Shown: positions 37,691-48,277, counted from the stretch's first letter. The stretch: 64,000 nt of DNA from Hoeflea sp. IMCC20628 (GCF_001011155.1 NZ_CP011479.1:4413662-4477661), one strand, 5' to 3'. Numbers and translations are program-made. The notes: generated by a model not told the origin, from the sequence alone.

Positions 37691-38467
37691 TCAAACCATG
37701 CGCATGTCGAGACCAGCGCTGGCCATATGCTGTTTGGCTTCATGGATCGTATAGGTTCCAAAATGGAAAATCGAGGCTGCGAGCACCGCGGTGGCATGAC
37801 CGTCGCGAATTCCCTCAACCAGATGGTCAAGCGTTCCGACCCCGCCCGAGGCGATCACCGGCACCCTCACGGCATCGGCGATGGTCCGGGTCAGCCCGAT
37901 GTCATAGCCGGATTTGGTGCCGTCCTTGTCCATCGAGGTCAGGAGCAACTCGCCCGCACCGCGCTCCACCATCTGAATGGCGAAGTCCACCGCATCGATG
38001 CCGGTGGGGGTGCGGCCGCCATGAGTGAAAATCTCCCAACGGTCTGATTCGCCCGGTGCCGAGACCTTCTTGGAATCAATCGAGACCACAATGCACTGGT
38101 TGCCGAACTTGTCAGCGGCTTCCGCCACGAAGTCAGGATTGTTGACCGCCGCCGAGTTGATCGAGACCTTGTCGGCGCCCGAGAGCAGCAGCTTGCGGAT
38201 ATCGGCCACCGTGCGGACGCCGCCGCCAACGGTGAGCGGCATGAAGCAATGCTCTGCGGTCTGAGCGACGACATCGAAAATGGTTTCGCGGTTGTCAGAT
38301 GAGGCGGTGATGTCAAGAAAGCACAACTCGTCGGCGCCTGCCGCATCATAGGCCTTGGCAGCCTCCACCGGGTCGCCGGCATCGATCAGATCGACAAAAT
38401 TGACGCCCTTGACGACGCGGCCGTCCTTTACGTCCAAACACGGGATGACGCGGGATTTCAGGGTCAT
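37691..38467 (-). CDS. hisF: Imidazole glycerol phosphate synthase subunit HisF
   Basis: Cyclase subunit that uses ammonia from HisH to form imidazole glycerol phosphate and AICAR. The 258-residue barrel has catalytic Asp in [14 protein letters not shown] near residue 11 and the second in [10 protein letters not shown] near 131. ATG 38467 overlaps the hisA stop (ATGA). It sits in the order hisB-DUF2628-hisH-hisA-hisF-hisE-coaA. Confidence 0.97.
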   Translation of the reverse strand: MTLKSRVIPCLDVKDGRVVKGVNFVDLIDAGDPVEAAKAYDAAGADELCFLDITASSDNRETIFDVVAQTAEHCFMPLTVGGGVRTVADIRKLLLSGADKVSINSAAVNNPDFVAEAADKFGNQCIVVSIDSKKVSAPGESDRWEIFTHGGRTPTGIDAVDFAIQMVERGAGELLLTSMDKDGTKSGYDIGLTRTIADAVRVPVIASGGVGTLDHLVEGIRDGHATAVLAASIFHFGTYTIHEAKQHMASAGLDMRMV

Positions 38468-39234
38468 GAGCGGTCAGCTTCCTCGAATTTGGCGGCTTCA
38501 ACCGCCAGCGTACCGTTGAGAATGCCCAACGCTTCCGATGGATCGATCCGGCCGTCATAGAGCGCGCGTCCGGATATGGCGCCTTCAAGGCCGGCGGCAT
38601 CCGGCATTTTCATCCGCACGATGTCGGCAATCGAAGCCAGGCCACCCGAAGCAATAACCGGGATCGACACGGATTCTGCCAGTTCGATGGTCGACTCCCA
38701 ATTGATGCCCGTCAGCACGCCATCGCGATCAATGTCGGTGTAGATGATGGCCGCGACGCCGGCGCCTTCAAAGCGTCGGGCCAGTTCGATCACGCCGAGT
38801 TCGGAAGCCTCGGCCCAGCCTTCGACCGCCACTTTGCCGCCTTTGGCATCGATGCCGACAGCGACCCTTCCCGGAAACAGTTTGCAGGCTTCTCGCACAA
38901 GATCGGGATCGCGCACCGCGATGGTGCCGAGAATCACCCGGGCCAGACCCTTGTCGAGCCAGGCTTCGATATGCGCCAATGTGCGGATGCCACCGCCCAG
39001 CTGCACCGGGTTCTTCGTCGCCTTGAGGATCGCCTCGACTGCTGCGCCATTGACCGACTGGCCTTCGAACGCCCCATTGAGATCAACCACATGCAGCCAT
39101 TCAAAGCCCTGCTCTTCAAAAGCGCGGGCCTGTGCTGCCGGGTCTTCATTGTAGACCGTGGCCGAATCCATTTCGCCCAGCTTGAGCCGGACGCACTGGC
39201 CGTCCTTGAGATCGATGGCGGGAAACAGGATCAT
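38464..39234 (-). CDS. hisA: ProFAR isomerase HisA
   Basis: Amadori isomerase giving the substrate for HisF. The 256-residue half-barrel repeat enzyme, homologous to HisF, has [13 protein letters not shown] (catalytic Asp8) and [12 protein letters not shown] (second catalytic Asp). It begins 1 base after the hisH stop and overlaps hisF by 4 bases, indicating tight translational coupling. Confidence 0.97.
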   Translation of the reverse strand: MILFPAIDLKDGQCVRLKLGEMDSATVYNEDPAAQARAFEEQGFEWLHVVDLNGAFEGQSVNGAAVEAILKATKNPVQLGGGIRTLAHIEAWLDKGLARVILGTIAVRDPDLVREACKLFPGRVAVGIDAKGGKVAVEGWAEASELGVIELARRFEGAGVAAIIYTDIDRDGVLTGINWESTIELAESVSIPVIASGGLASIADIVRMKMPDAAGLEGAISGRALYDGRIDPSEALGILNGTLAVEAAKFEEADRS

Positions 39235-39235
39235 G

Positions 39236-39886
39236 TCAGGGCTTCCATTTGAGGAAATTGGCGATCAGCGCCAGGCCGAGCGTCTGGCTTTTTTCCGGGT
39301 GAAACTGGGTACCGGCCTTGTTGCCATGGGCAACGGCTGCGGTAACCGGCCCGCCGTAATCCGTCATGGCAATCACGTCAGCAGGATTGTTTGCCGCCAA
39401 ATGATAGGAGTGGACGAAATAGGCATGCAGACCGTCAGGGCCGGTCGGAATGCCGTCAAACAGCGGGTGGTCAGCCACCTGATCAAGCGTGTTCCAGCCG
39501 ATCTGGGGAATTTTCAAAGCCGGATTCAAAGGCTTGATCTCGACCACATCGCCGGAAATCCAGTCGAAGCCATTGGTCACGGATTTTTCCAGCCCGCGCG
39601 TCGACATCAGCTGCATGCCGACGCAGATGCCGAGAAAGGGGCGCGCCTTATCCTCGACCGCATAACGAAGCGCCGCGTCCATGCCGTCTATGGCATCAAG
39701 CCCTGCTCGGCAATCGGCATAGGCGCCAACTCCTGGCAGCACCACGCGATCGGCGCCGGCGACATGATCAGCGTCCGCGCTCAGAACGATATCGGCCGAC
39801 ACGCCTGCTTCCCGCGCTGCGCGCTCGAATGCCTTCAATGCCGAGCGAAGATTGCCCGATCCGTAATCAACAATGACAACCTGCAT
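39236..39886 (-). CDS. hisH: Imidazole glycerol phosphate synthase glutaminase HisH
   Basis: Class I glutamine amidotransferase that feeds ammonia to HisF. The protein has 216 residues, with nucleophile Cys in GICVGMQLM near residue 85 and the catalytic His-x-Glu near the C-terminus (TQFHPEKSQ). It starts 5 bases downstream of the DUF2628 gene stop and ends directly before hisA. Confidence 0.97.
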   Translation of the reverse strand: MQVVIVDYGSGNLRSALKAFERAAREAGVSADIVLSADADHVAGADRVVLPGVGAYADCRAGLDAIDGMDAALRYAVEDKARPFLGICVGMQLMSTRGLEKSVTNGFDWISGDVVEIKPLNPALKIPQIGWNTLDQVADHPLFDGIPTGPDGLHAYFVHSYHLAANNPADVIAMTDYGGPVTAAVAHGNKAGTQFHPEKSQTLGLALIANFLKWKP

Positions 39887-39891
39887 GCGAT

Positions 39892-40374
39892 CTAATTCCT
39901 TTCAACCGGCACCATGCCGATGGAACTCGCCTCACCGCCGCCGGATCGGCCAAGCTTCAGTGGACGCATAATCGGTCGGCCCTGCACAGGCGCGAGTGGC
40001 TTTGCCGGGCTCAAGGCACGGGCCGTATGGATGTCAAACGCCGTATCGGGATCATCGGTTTCAACAACATCGACAAGACGCCAGCCCCGACGCTGCAATG
40101 CCGAGGCGCGCCAGTTGCGGCCTTCCAGCGCCGTAATCAGCGACAGGGCCAGGCTGATCGCCATGCCGAGGACCAGCTGACCGGCATCGCCCGTCAACAG
40201 GATTGCCGAGATCAGAACCAGGGCTGCTGCGATAGCTTCGAGCCACAGCCGGTTGAACAGCAGCCATATCACCGGCGCAAAGAAAGCCCACGGCGCAAAG
40301 CTGTCGGCGATCACCTCGGAACGCTCGTCAGGTGCCTCCGCCCCAGGGCTGGCCAAAACAAGATAGGCGGTCAT
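39892..40374 (-). CDS. DUF2628 small membrane protein in the his operon
   Basis: Uncharacterised 160-residue protein of the DUF2628 family. Two or three hydrophobic segments occupy residues 27-80 ([13 protein letters not shown] and the following helices), and the remainder is hydrophilic. It lies between hisB and hisH in the same direction, as in other rhizobia. No role in histidine synthesis is known; co-expression is all that can be inferred. Confidence 0.8.
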   Translation of the reverse strand: MTAYLVLASPGAEAPDERSEVIADSFAPWAFFAPVIWLLFNRLWLEAIAAALVLISAILLTGDAGQLVLGMAISLALSLITALEGRNWRASALQRRGWRLVDVVETDDPDTAFDIHTARALSPAKPLAPVQGRPIMRPLKLGRSGGGEASSIGMVPVERN

Positions 40375-40410
40375 GACAATTTTCTCCGATCAATCCTTGC
40401 CGGGACAGAG

Positions 40411-41019
40411 TCAGGCAAGCGATCCCTTGGTCGAGGGAATCCGGTCTTTCTGCCGTGGATCAACTTCACATGCAGTGCGCATCACCCGCGCAACCGCCTT
40501 GAAGCAGGTCTCGGCGATATGGTGACTGTTGGCACCATAGAGATTGGCCACATGCAGGGTGATGCCGGCATGCTGGGACAGAGCCTGGAAAAACTCGCGG
40601 ACGAGCTCGGTGTCAAAGGTTCCGATTTTCGGCGACGTGAAGGTCACATCCCAAACCAGAAACGGCCGGCCCGAAATATCGATCGCGGCCCGTGTCAGTG
40701 TCTCGTCCATCGCCAGATCCAGCGATGCATAGCGGCAGATGCCTCTGCGATCTCCGAGTGCCTTGGCCAGCGCCTGACCGATGGCGATGCCGGTGTCTTC
40801 GACCGTATGGTGGTCATCGATGTGCAAATCGCCCTTGGCCTTGATGTCCATGTCGATCAGCGAATGGCGGGCCAATTGTTCCAGCATGTGGTCGAAAAAG
40901 CCAATTCCGGTCGAAATTGATCCGGCTCCGGTGCCGTCTACCGACAGCGCCACGGAAATATCGGTTTCATTGGTCTTGCGTGCGACAGCCGCCGCGCGCG
41001 CATTTTCAGGGGTGGCCAT
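40411..41019 (-). CDS. hisB: Imidazoleglycerol-phosphate dehydratase
   Basis: Manganese-dependent dehydratase of histidine synthesis. The 202-residue monofunctional form has duplicated metal motifs: DDHHTVED near residue 72 and [11 protein letters not shown] near 165. ATG 41019 is preceded by CGGAGACCTCTG; the longer open frame is not conserved. It is the first gene of the his operon, and the 221-base gap to divergent hslV carries the promoters of both. Confidence 0.97.
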   Translation of the reverse strand: MATPENARAAAVARKTNETDISVALSVDGTGAGSISTGIGFFDHMLEQLARHSLIDMDIKAKGDLHIDDHHTVEDTGIAIGQALAKALGDRRGICRYASLDLAMDETLTRAAIDISGRPFLVWDVTFTSPKIGTFDTELVREFFQALSQHAGITLHVANLYGANSHHIAETCFKAVARVMRTACEVDPRQKDRIPSTKGSLA

Positions 41020-41240
41020 CAGAGGTCTCCGAACTGTGCTTTGGCGCTCAATATCAGTCCGCAAAGCAAATATCCAGAACGGCTTTGGTACGACGTCACA
41101 GTTCGGTCTCCGCTTTGCCGCGCAAGTTTGATGCCGGGTGCGGATAACTGGGTTGGATTTGCAATCGGGCGCGGTGCGCTTACATAGAGCAAACACGTCG
41201 TAACGCGGCCCTTCATGCCGCTGGAAGGAAAGGATGCGCC

Positions 41241-41801
41241 ATGGGCGAGCACAATCCCTTTGGAGCAATGCATGCAACCACCATCATCACGGTGCGCAAG
41301 GGCAACCAGGTGGTCATGGCCGGCGATGGCCAGGTCAGCCTGGGACAGACCGTGATGAAAGGTAATGCACGCAAGGTCCGCCGCATCGGCAAGGACAATT
41401 CGGTGATTGCCGGATTTGCCGGCGCCACCGCAGATGCGTTCACGCTGCTGGAACGGCTGGAAGCCAAGCTCGAACAATACCCCGATCAGTTGACCCGGGC
41501 CGCCGTCGAGCTGGCCAAGGACTGGCGCACCGACCGGTATCTCAGACGGCTGGAAGCCATGATGCTGGTTGCGGACAAGACCGTGACGCTGGCGATCACC
41601 GGCAATGGTGATGTGCTCGAGCCCGAACATGGCACCATGGCCATCGGGTCGGGTGGCAATTATGCCTATGCCGCTGCCCGCGCGTTGATGGACACTGACA
41701 AGACCGCCGAGGAAATAGCCCGGCGCGCCATGGAAATTGCCGGCGACATTTGCGTCTACACCAATGGCAATATCGTGATCGAAACCCTTGATCTTGACTG
41801 A
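41241..41801 (+). CDS. hslV: ATP-dependent protease subunit HslV
   Basis: Peptidase of the HslUV (ClpQY) protease. The 186-residue proteasome-like protein has a 12-residue N-terminal extension ([12 protein letters not shown]) before the catalytic threonine in TTIITVRKG; in E. coli the Thr follows Met1 directly. GDGQVSLGQ and GSGGNYA are conserved. A good AAGGAAAGG site favours ATG 41241, but an ATG at 41268 (MHATT) could shorten the extension. hslU is separated from it by a DUF2157 gene. A 7-bp hairpin without a T-run overlaps the stop (41800-41820). Confidence 0.96.
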   Translation: MGEHNPFGAMHATTIITVRKGNQVVMAGDGQVSLGQTVMKGNARKVRRIGKDNSVIAGFAGATADAFTLLERLEAKLEQYPDQLTRAAVELAKDWRTDRYLRRLEAMMLVADKTVTLAITGNGDVLEPEHGTMAIGSGGNYAYAAARALMDTDKTAEEIARRAMEIAGDICVYTNGNIVIETLDLD

Positions 41802-41831
41802 AGCCGCTTGCATCGGCTTCCGGCGGTCGAG

Positions 41832-41847
41832 TGTTTCACGTGAATCG
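41832..41847. other. parS-like site, outlying
   Basis: TGTTTCACGTGAATCG matches the 16-base parS consensus TGTTTCACGTGAAACA at 14 positions. It lies in the gap after hslV, about 16 kb left of the main cluster. Whether ParB binds it is uncertain. Confidence 0.55.
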
Positions 41848-41917
41848 TTCGGCGAGGATGCCGAACCGGTCATGACTTCGCCTCACTCTGGCAAAAAACC
41901 GATAGCGAGACCATTGC

Positions 41918-43078
41918 ATGATTGACGATTTGACGCTCGATCGCGCGGTCAACGCCGGCATTCTCAACGCTACGCAACGCGACGCGCTTTTGGCGCTGGC
42001 CGGGGAAGACCGGGCTGCGCTTATGTCTGAGGAACCCATCGATCTTTCCGTCGATGAACAGATGCGGCTGGTCGGTGGCGGCAATGATATCTTCGTTACC
42101 GTCGGCATTGTCCTGCTGTTTTCCGGAGCACTGTTTGCACTGCAGGCTGTGTTATCACCCAGCAGCATGCTGCTTGCCGCAATCCTGGCCATGGCAAGCT
42201 GGATTGTCGCAGAAATCGTCACCCGGCAAAAACGCATGCGCCTGTCGAGCACGCTGCTGGCGCTGATTTTCTGTGGTGCAATCCTGTCGCTGCTTGTCGA
42301 TTTCATTGTCGAACGGTTTGATCTTCCCGAAACGGTCAATGCATTTTCGCTGTTTGCACTGCGCGCTGACGCCTGGCCCATCGGCCTGACGCTCAGTGGT
42401 GGCCTGATAGCCGCAGCGGTGGTTTATTTCGTGCGTTTCAAGGTTCCTGTGCTGGCGGCGGTCACGGCGATTGCCGCGACCGGTCTGGCATTCTTGGCGA
42501 CAGTCCTGATCTATCATGACCAGGTGGTCAGCGGTGCTGCGGCGGCTCCCGCGCCCGATCAACTGGCGGATGTGCTGTCCAGCGCCTTGGTGATGCCGCT
42601 GGTTTGCGGCCTGATCATCTTCGCAGTGGCGGTGCTGCTGGATCTGCGGGACCGCGAGCGCCAGACGGTATGGTCGGACTGCGCCTTCTGGCTGCATGTG
42701 GTTTCAGCGCCGCTTCTGGTGCATCCGCTGTTCATTCTGGCAACCGGTCAGGAGGTCCTGTCGGGTCGTATCGAGCCAGGCGTTACCGCCAGTGTCCTGT
42801 TGGGACTGATGATGACGATGTTTGTGCTGGTGGCGTTGGCCATCGACCGTCGCTCGCTTCTGGCACCAACGCTGGCCTATTTCGGGTCGGTGGGGATTTA
42901 TTATCTGATCAATGGCGCCGCAAACACCACTGGCATTCCACCTTTTGCCCTGATCCTGATCGCCATCGGAGCCGTGGTAATCCTGTTTGGCGCCGGCTGG
43001 CAACGGATCCGACGCTTGATAATCCGCCCGCTTCTTCCCACATCGATGCTCGACAGACTCCCCCCGATAAAGGCATGA
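41918..43078 (+). CDS. DUF2157 multi-spanning membrane protein
   Basis: A 386-residue membrane protein with a soluble N-terminus (about 1-55) resembling the DUF2157 head region, followed by about ten hydrophobic segments. No catalytic motif is visible. It lies between hslV and hslU on the same strand, 7 bases before hslU, and so probably shares their transcript; other rhizobia have, as I recall, a different gene in this slot. The function is unknown. Confidence 0.75.
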   Translation: MIDDLTLDRAVNAGILNATQRDALLALAGEDRAALMSEEPIDLSVDEQMRLVGGGNDIFVTVGIVLLFSGALFALQAVLSPSSMLLAAILAMASWIVAEIVTRQKRMRLSSTLLALIFCGAILSLLVDFIVERFDLPETVNAFSLFALRADAWPIGLTLSGGLIAAAVVYFVRFKVPVLAAVTAIAATGLAFLATVLIYHDQVVSGAAAAPAPDQLADVLSSALVMPLVCGLIIFAVAVLLDLRDRERQTVWSDCAFWLHVVSAPLLVHPLFILATGQEVLSGRIEPGVTASVLLGLMMTMFVLVALAIDRRSLLAPTLAYFGSVGIYYLINGAANTTGIPPFALILIAIGAVVILFGAGWQRIRRLIIRPLLPTSMLDRLPPIKA

Positions 43079-43085
43079 TCCCGAC

Positions 43086-44393
43086 ATGAGCAATTTTTCT
43101 CCCCGCGAAACAGTAACCGAGCTCGACCGGTTCATCATCGGCCAGAACGACGCCAAGCGCGCAGTTGCGATTGCGTTGAGGAATCGCTGGCGGCGGCAGC
43201 AGCTCGACGGTCCATTGCGCGAAGAAGTAATGCCGAAGAACATTTTGATGATCGGACCGACCGGCGTCGGCAAGACCGAGATTTCCCGACGTCTGGCGCG
43301 GCTGGCAGGTGCGCCGTTCATCAAGGTCGAGGCAACCAAGTTCACCGAAGTCGGCTATGTCGGCCGCGACGTTGAACAGATCATCCGCGATCTGGTGGAA
43401 GTGGGCATCACGATTGTGCGCGAGCGCAAACGTGGAGAAGTCGAAGCCAAGGCGCGACTCAATGCCGAAGAACGAGTACTCGACGCGCTGGTTGGCACCA
43501 CGGCATCGCCGGCGACCCGGGATTCGTTTCGCAAAAAGCTGCGCGACGGACAGCTTGACGACAAGGAAATCGAGATCGAGGTGGCCGAGACTTCTGCCGG
43601 CATGCCGCAATTCGAGCTTCCGGGTATGCAGGGCGCCAATGTCGGTGTTCTCAATCTTGGCGACTTGTTCGGCAAGGCGATGGGCGGACGCACCCGCAAG
43701 ATCAAGACAACGGTGAAGGAATCCTATGATTCGCTGATCAATGATGAATCCGACAAGCTTCTCGATATGGAGCAGATCCACCAGGAAGCAGTGAAATCCG
43801 CGCAGGATGATGGAATTGTCTTTATCGACGAGATCGACAAGATCGCCTCCCGCGAAGGCGGCATGGGTGCTGGCGTTTCCCGCGAGGGCGTGCAGCGCGA
43901 TTTGCTGCCACTGGTCGAAGGCACGACGGTGGCGACAAAATACGGACCGGTGAAAACCGATCACATTCTGTTTATCGCGTCTGGCGCGTTCCACATCTCC
44001 AAACCATCGGACCTGTTGCCCGAATTGCAGGGCCGTTTGCCGATCCGGGTTGAATTGCGCGCGCTGGGCAAAGATGATTTCCGCCGTATCCTGACCGAAA
44101 CCGAAGCCAGTCTGATCAAGCAATATGTGGCCTTGATGGCCACCGAAGATCTGACGCTGGACTTCACTGAAGACGCAATCGACGCTTTGGCGGAAGTTGC
44201 AGTGCATCTGAATTCGAGCATTGAAAATATCGGAGCGCGGCGTTTGCAGACGGTGATGGAACGCGTTCTCGACGAGATTTCTTTCACTGCGCCGGACAAG
44301 CCGGGCTCGACAATCACGATAGATTCGGACTATGTCCGGGAGCATGTTGGCGACCTTGCGCAGAATACCGACCTGTCGCGGTTTATCCTGTAA
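43086..44393 (+). CDS. hslU: HslU ATPase (ClpY)
   Basis: AAA+ unfoldase that feeds substrates to HslV. The 435-residue protein has Walker A GPTGVGKT at residues 57-64, Walker [12 protein letters not shown] near 240, sensor-1 region LFIASGAFH, and the I domain between them with its variable acidic insert. The C-terminal DLSRFIL is the tail that activates HslV. ATG 43086 follows the DUF2157 stop closely. Confidence 0.97.
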   Translation: MSNFSPRETVTELDRFIIGQNDAKRAVAIALRNRWRRQQLDGPLREEVMPKNILMIGPTGVGKTEISRRLARLAGAPFIKVEATKFTEVGYVGRDVEQIIRDLVEVGITIVRERKRGEVEAKARLNAEERVLDALVGTTASPATRDSFRKKLRDGQLDDKEIEIEVAETSAGMPQFELPGMQGANVGVLNLGDLFGKAMGGRTRKIKTTVKESYDSLINDESDKLLDMEQIHQEAVKSAQDDGIVFIDEIDKIASREGGMGAGVSREGVQRDLLPLVEGTTVATKYGPVKTDHILFIASGAFHISKPSDLLPELQGRLPIRVELRALGKDDFRRILTETEASLIKQYVALMATEDLTLDFTEDAIDALAEVAVHLNSSIENIGARRLQTVMERVLDEISFTAPDKPGSTITIDSDYVREHVGDLAQNTDLSRFIL

Positions 44394-44478
44394 ACGGCAA
44401 TTTCGAGGTGGTGCGTCACACGGAAACAGGCTGCGCTCCCTATCGGGCCCTGGATCCGCTGACGCAATGGAGAAGATC

Positions 44479-45468
44479 ATGATTGTGGCCTGCAGCAAGC
44501 TCAAAACCGTGATGGCGATCTCGATCGCGCTCACCATGAGCTTGACGCAGGTTCCCGACAGCCTTTCTGCCGAACTGGTGCCTGCAGGAAATCGCAGCGC
44601 CACGCAGCCCGATATTCCGGGCGCATCGAAGCGGCGCACCAAGGCGACAAAATCCAGCTTCGACGAAAAATACGAAAAGATCCGCGACCTGATTGCTGAT
44701 GACAGCAAGCTGAGGCGAAAGATCGTCAGTGTCTCGAAACTCTACAAGATCGATCCGATCCACATCGTCGGCGCACTCGTCGGCGAACATACCTACAATG
44801 TCGATGCCTATGACCGGCTGCAAACCTATTATATCAAGGCGATCTCCTATGCCGGTGAGAGCTTCCGTTTTGAGCATGACGGCGAAAGCGTGGTCGACTT
44901 CGTCAAGCGGCCGGAATTTGACGATTGCGATGAAAATTCGGATTCGGCGAAGCTTTGGACCTGCCGTGAAGACGTCTGGGAGACAGTCTTCCGCGGCAAG
45001 AAGGTGGCGGGCGTTGCCTTCCCCAATGACAGATTTGGTGCTGTGTTCTTCCAGCCATTCTACGCTGGACAGACTTTCGGGCTTGGCCAGCTCAATCCCC
45101 TCACCGCTCTGATCCATACCGACCGGGTCAGCAAGGTTTCAAGACTGAGAAAGCTCAGCGCCGGCAACGCCTCGAAGGTGTACAACGCCATTATGGAGCC
45201 GGATTCGACATTGGCCTACATGGCCGCGTCGATTGCCGAATCAATTGATAATTACCGCGACATCGCCGGCTTCGATATTTCCGGCAATCCCGGACTGACA
45301 GCGACCTTGTACAATGTCGGCAACCCTGCACGCCGGGCGCGGGAACTGGCCGAGGAAAACGCGAAACGCAAAAAGCGCGGTCTGAAACCGGTGCTGCCGC
45401 GTGAAAATTACTATGGCTGGCTGGTCAATGACCATGAAGACGAGCTCCGCGCCATCATAAAGCGCTGA
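44479..45468 (+). CDS. DUF1402 family secreted protein
   Basis: A 329-residue protein of the alphaproteobacterial DUF1402 family. A probable signal peptide covers residues 1-31 (basic start, hydrophobic core ISIALTMSL, small residues before ELVPAG). The middle (FGLGQLNPLTALI, YMAASIAESIDNY) resembles a lysozyme-like helical domain, but catalytic activity is not established. ATG 44479 has GGAGA 5 bases upstream; ATG 44467 would add four residues. It is convergent with the xre gene, with a 29-base gap. Confidence 0.8.
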   Translation: MIVACSKLKTVMAISIALTMSLTQVPDSLSAELVPAGNRSATQPDIPGASKRRTKATKSSFDEKYEKIRDLIADDSKLRRKIVSVSKLYKIDPIHIVGALVGEHTYNVDAYDRLQTYYIKAISYAGESFRFEHDGESVVDFVKRPEFDDCDENSDSAKLWTCREDVWETVFRGKKVAGVAFPNDRFGAVFFQPFYAGQTFGLGQLNPLTALIHTDRVSKVSRLRKLSAGNASKVYNAIMEPDSTLAYMAASIAESIDNYRDIAGFDISGNPGLTATLYNVGNPARRARELAEENAKRKKRGLKPVLPRENYYGWLVNDHEDELRAIIKR

Positions 45469-45497
45469 TCGCAACCGCATTGCTGGTCACCCAGTCA

Positions 45498-45923
45498 TCA
45501 ATTTTGCTGTGACTGTCTTTCTTTAGGCCGCCGAACCTTCTTTTTTGCCGGCTGGGAGCTGGCGGCAAGTTTTGCTTGATCTATCAGATTGCCGATTCCC
45601 TCAAGCGTCGGCTCGTCCAGACGGGCGATGACGGTAGCCAGCCTGTTGGCAATTTCAGTGGCCTTGGGCGTCAGTCCGGACGTGTCGATTGTGACCTTTG
45701 GCCGTGACAGACTGCCGAGCATCTGCAATTCCTCGGCTTCGTCCCAGATAATGTTGAAATAGCCGATGGCGCGCTGGATAAACTCCCAGCTTGGTTCGGA
45801 GCGGTTGCCATGTTCAAGCGCTGACAGATAGGCGGGCGAGACACCCATGGCTGTGGCCATCTGGCGTTGGGTCACGCCGCGCTCGGCGCGCAGGCGCCGC
45901 AGCGCTTCCCCGAACGGTGTCAT
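45498..45923 (-). CDS. XRE-family helix-turn-helix regulator
   Basis: A 141-residue DNA-binding protein. The N-terminal HTH (residues 5-60: LRRLRAERGVTQRQMATAMG, SPAYLSALEHG) is followed by a middle region of unclear fold and a basic Lys/Arg-rich tail. ATG 45923 overlaps the smr stop (ATGA), so it is made from the Tim44-mltA-smr transcript. Targets are unknown. Confidence 0.88.
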   Translation of the reverse strand: MTPFGEALRRLRAERGVTQRQMATAMGVSPAYLSALEHGNRSEPSWEFIQRAIGYFNIIWDEAEELQMLGSLSRPKVTIDTSGLTPKATEIANRLATVIARLDEPTLEGIGNLIDQAKLAASSQPAKKKVRRPKERQSQQN

Positions 45924-46468
45924 CCTGGCCTCCCCTTCTCACGGCGTAACCTTATATACAGCGCGCCTTCGCCGCCATGGCCGCGCGCTGCATCTTCATA
46001 CCCCGAAATGAGAAACCGGAACTCGGGCTTTGTCAGCCAATCCGGCACCACGCGCTTGAGAACCCCCTCGCCGCCTCGCGAAGTGCCCTTGCCAGTAATG
46101 ACAAGAACATGCCTGAGACCACGCTCATGGGCGCGGGCAAGAAACCCGAACAGCAAATTATGGGCTTCGCTCTGGGTGAGGCCATGAAGATCGATACGCC
46201 CATCGATCGGCAGCTTTCCGCGCGCCAGTTTGCGCACCACAGGCTTTTCAATCGGATGCGGCTTGGGTTTGGCGGGCGGATTGGGGCCGGGGATTGATTG
46301 CGGGCGCTTGACCGGCTTGTCCGGCGCAGGCTGCGGTGTTGCTGGTGTATCCAGCGTAAACCAGTCATCGACTTCCACTTGCTTGCCTGGAAAAGCTTCA
46401 ACCGTACGGGCCACCTGCGCCCAGATGATCCGGTCTTCATGGCTGAGTTTGGCTTTGCCGTTACTCAT
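45920..46468 (-). CDS. Smr/MutS2-domain protein
   Basis: A 182-residue protein with a Pro/Lys-rich N-terminal half and a C-terminal Smr domain, a predicted nuclease: IDLHGLTQSEA near residue 93 and VITGKGTSRGGEG near 125. Stand-alone Smr proteins act in RNA or DNA cleavage; the target here is unknown. ATG 46468 overlaps the mltA stop by 8 bases. Confidence 0.9.
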   Translation of the reverse strand: MSNGKAKLSHEDRIIWAQVARTVEAFPGKQVEVDDWFTLDTPATPQPAPDKPVKRPQSIPGPNPPAKPKPHPIEKPVVRKLARGKLPIDGRIDLHGLTQSEAHNLLFGFLARAHERGLRHVLVITGKGTSRGGEGVLKRVVPDWLTKPEFRFLISGYEDAARGHGGEGALYIRLRREKGRPG

Positions 46469-47591
46469 GACCTGCCCGCCGTGCAATCTCCGATCCCACT
46501 GGAGCAAGAACCACAAATTCCGCTTTGGCTTTTATTGATCCGGCGGTGGCACCAGCGACAGGACCGGAGCCGGCAAACAAATCTCCACGGACCGGCCCGA
46601 CGATAGCGGTTCCGGTATCCTGGGCAATCATCAGACGCGCAAAAGGCCGCGGTTCATCAAAGTCTTTCAACTCAGGCGCGGATACAAATATCGGGGTCCC
46701 GAAGCTGTGGATATGACGGTCCACTGCAAGCGAACGGCCGGGCTCCAGCGGAACTTTGGCAGCTGCCACCGGTCCCAGGCGATCATCATCAACGGCTGCT
46801 TCGTGAAAAAAAATGTAGGACCGGTTTTCCTGCATCAAGCGGTCTGCCCGTTCCGGATCGGCGGCAAGCCAATCCCTTATGGCGGCCATGGATATTTTGT
46901 CGGCGGCAACCTCGCCGCGCTCGACCAAAAGCTGACCTATGCCGGTAAAGGGATGCCCGCTTTTGCCGGCATAGGTAATCCGACTGACCTGCCCATCGGG
47001 AAACTGAAGCCGGGCGCAGCCTTGCACATGGGCGAAGAAGACATCGACCCGGCTTTCCGCCCAGGCGATCTCGAGATTCTGATCATCAAATGCACCGTTC
47101 TCAATGGCTGCCCGATCCGGACAGCACCTTGGTCCGCCATCATCCTTGATCATGAAAGCATATCCAGCCGGGATCCCCGGCGGTGGATTTTCCGGATCGG
47201 CAACCTTGTTGAGATTTCCCGGTTTGCGCAGAAACGGATATCTGTAGCCGGATTCAGCCTGGTACCCGACCCTGACCTCAGGCTCATAATAGCCGGTTAC
47301 GAATCCCTCTTCATCGGCGTGACAGATGGCCACCGGGCGGAACCAGGTTTCAAAGAAAGCTCGCGCTTCCGAATCCGATAGATAGCCGGATTCAACTAGC
47401 TCCCGAGCCAGGGCCGCAGCATAGGACGGCAGAAAATCGGCATGACTGAGACCGAGTGACCCGGTGCGATAGGGCCCACGGCGCATGGCATGGTCTGCCG
47501 AGCGCCGGAAAGCCGTAAAAGCTGGGCCGGGCGCATCATCCGCCCAGCCGGGAAGTGTGGAGAAATCCTCTCGCCGAAGCGACAACCCCAT
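46461..47591 (-). CDS. mltA: Membrane-bound lytic transglycosylase A family protein
   Basis: Murein lytic transglycosylase, cleaving glycan strands to 1,6-anhydro products. The 376-residue protein has VTGYYEPEVR and, near the C-terminus, the 3D domain MIAQDTGTAIVGPVRGDLFAG with catalytic Asp residues. No signal peptide or lipobox is visible in the N-terminus (MGLSLRREDF), which is unusual for a periplasmic enzyme. Its ATG overlaps the Tim44-gene stop by one base (TAATG). Confidence 0.92.
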   Translation of the reverse strand: MGLSLRREDFSTLPGWADDAPGPAFTAFRRSADHAMRRGPYRTGSLGLSHADFLPSYAAALARELVESGYLSDSEARAFFETWFRPVAICHADEEGFVTGYYEPEVRVGYQAESGYRYPFLRKPGNLNKVADPENPPPGIPAGYAFMIKDDGGPRCCPDRAAIENGAFDDQNLEIAWAESRVDVFFAHVQGCARLQFPDGQVSRITYAGKSGHPFTGIGQLLVERGEVAADKISMAAIRDWLAADPERADRLMQENRSYIFFHEAAVDDDRLGPVAAAKVPLEPGRSLAVDRHIHSFGTPIFVSAPELKDFDEPRPFARLMIAQDTGTAIVGPVRGDLFAGSGPVAGATAGSIKAKAEFVVLAPVGSEIARRAGHE

Positions 47592-48277
47592 TACTGATCG
47601 GCTTCCGTCGCAATCAGACGCCAGTTAGGGTCGCGCGAGCGCGTATCGCGGGAAAATGTCCAGACATCATTGACGTCCGTCACTTCAACCAGATCACCTT
47701 CTATGACCTCGCCATCCTTGTCCAAAGTTGCCGATATCAGCTGACTCATGATCCGAAGCGTGATGTTGGCTTCCGTACCTTTCATCTCGGCCTGGATAAT
47801 ACTGGATTTTTCAATGCCGACGAAATTCGATCGAACCGTTTCGCCATTGGCCTCGCGCTCATCGATTGCGGCAACGAAGCCGTCATAGACGTCACGAGAC
47901 AACAATCCCTTCAGGGTTTTCCGGTCACCATCGGCATAGGCTGACACGATCATCTCATAGGCCATGGTGGCACCGCCAACAAACTCCTTGGGATCAAAGG
48001 ACGAATCAGCCGAAACCACCTCGCGCAAACCCTTGTTGAGTTCGCTGCCTGGTTCGGCATAGGCGTCAACCGCCACAAACATGTCCGGCTCGGCGCTTTC
48101 CCGGCCGCGGCGCGGAAGCGTGACAACCTTGGGGTCGTCCAGACCCTCGACCGCCGGCGCCTGGTCACGCGGCGGGGCTTCGTGCCCTGTCCGCTTGCCA
48201 AGCACCGACCGAAGCTGAATGAATATGATCACCGCCGCCACAAAAAAGAAGAACGTCACAAAATCAAAGGAACCCAT
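47591..48277 (-). CDS. Tim44/TimA-family membrane-anchored protein
   Basis: A 228-residue alphaproteobacterial Tim44-domain protein. A single N-terminal membrane helix (residues 5-25, FDFVTFFFFVAAVIIFI) is followed by a linker and the Tim44 domain (about 85-225). The bacterial relatives of the mitochondrial import component are thought to act at the inner membrane; the exact role is unresolved. It is the first gene of the Tim44-mltA-smr-xre operon and diverges from fxsA. Confidence 0.9.
   Translation of the reverse strand: MGSFDFVTFFFFVAAVIIFIQLRSVLGKRTGHEAPPRDQAPAVEGLDDPKVVTLPRRGRESAEPDMFVAVDAYAEPGSELNKGLREVVSADSSFDPKEFVGGATMAYEMIVSAYADGDRKTLKGLLSRDVYDGFVAAIDEREANGETVRSNFVGIEKSSIIQAEMKGTEANITLRIMSQLISATLDKDGEVIEGDLVEVTDVNDVWTFSRDTRSRDPNWRLIATEADQ

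Noticed and set aside
41800-41820. Hairpin GAAGCCG/CGGCTTC at the hslV stop as a terminator
   Set aside because: It has no T-run after the stem, and hslU expression downstream would require read-through; at most a weak attenuator.
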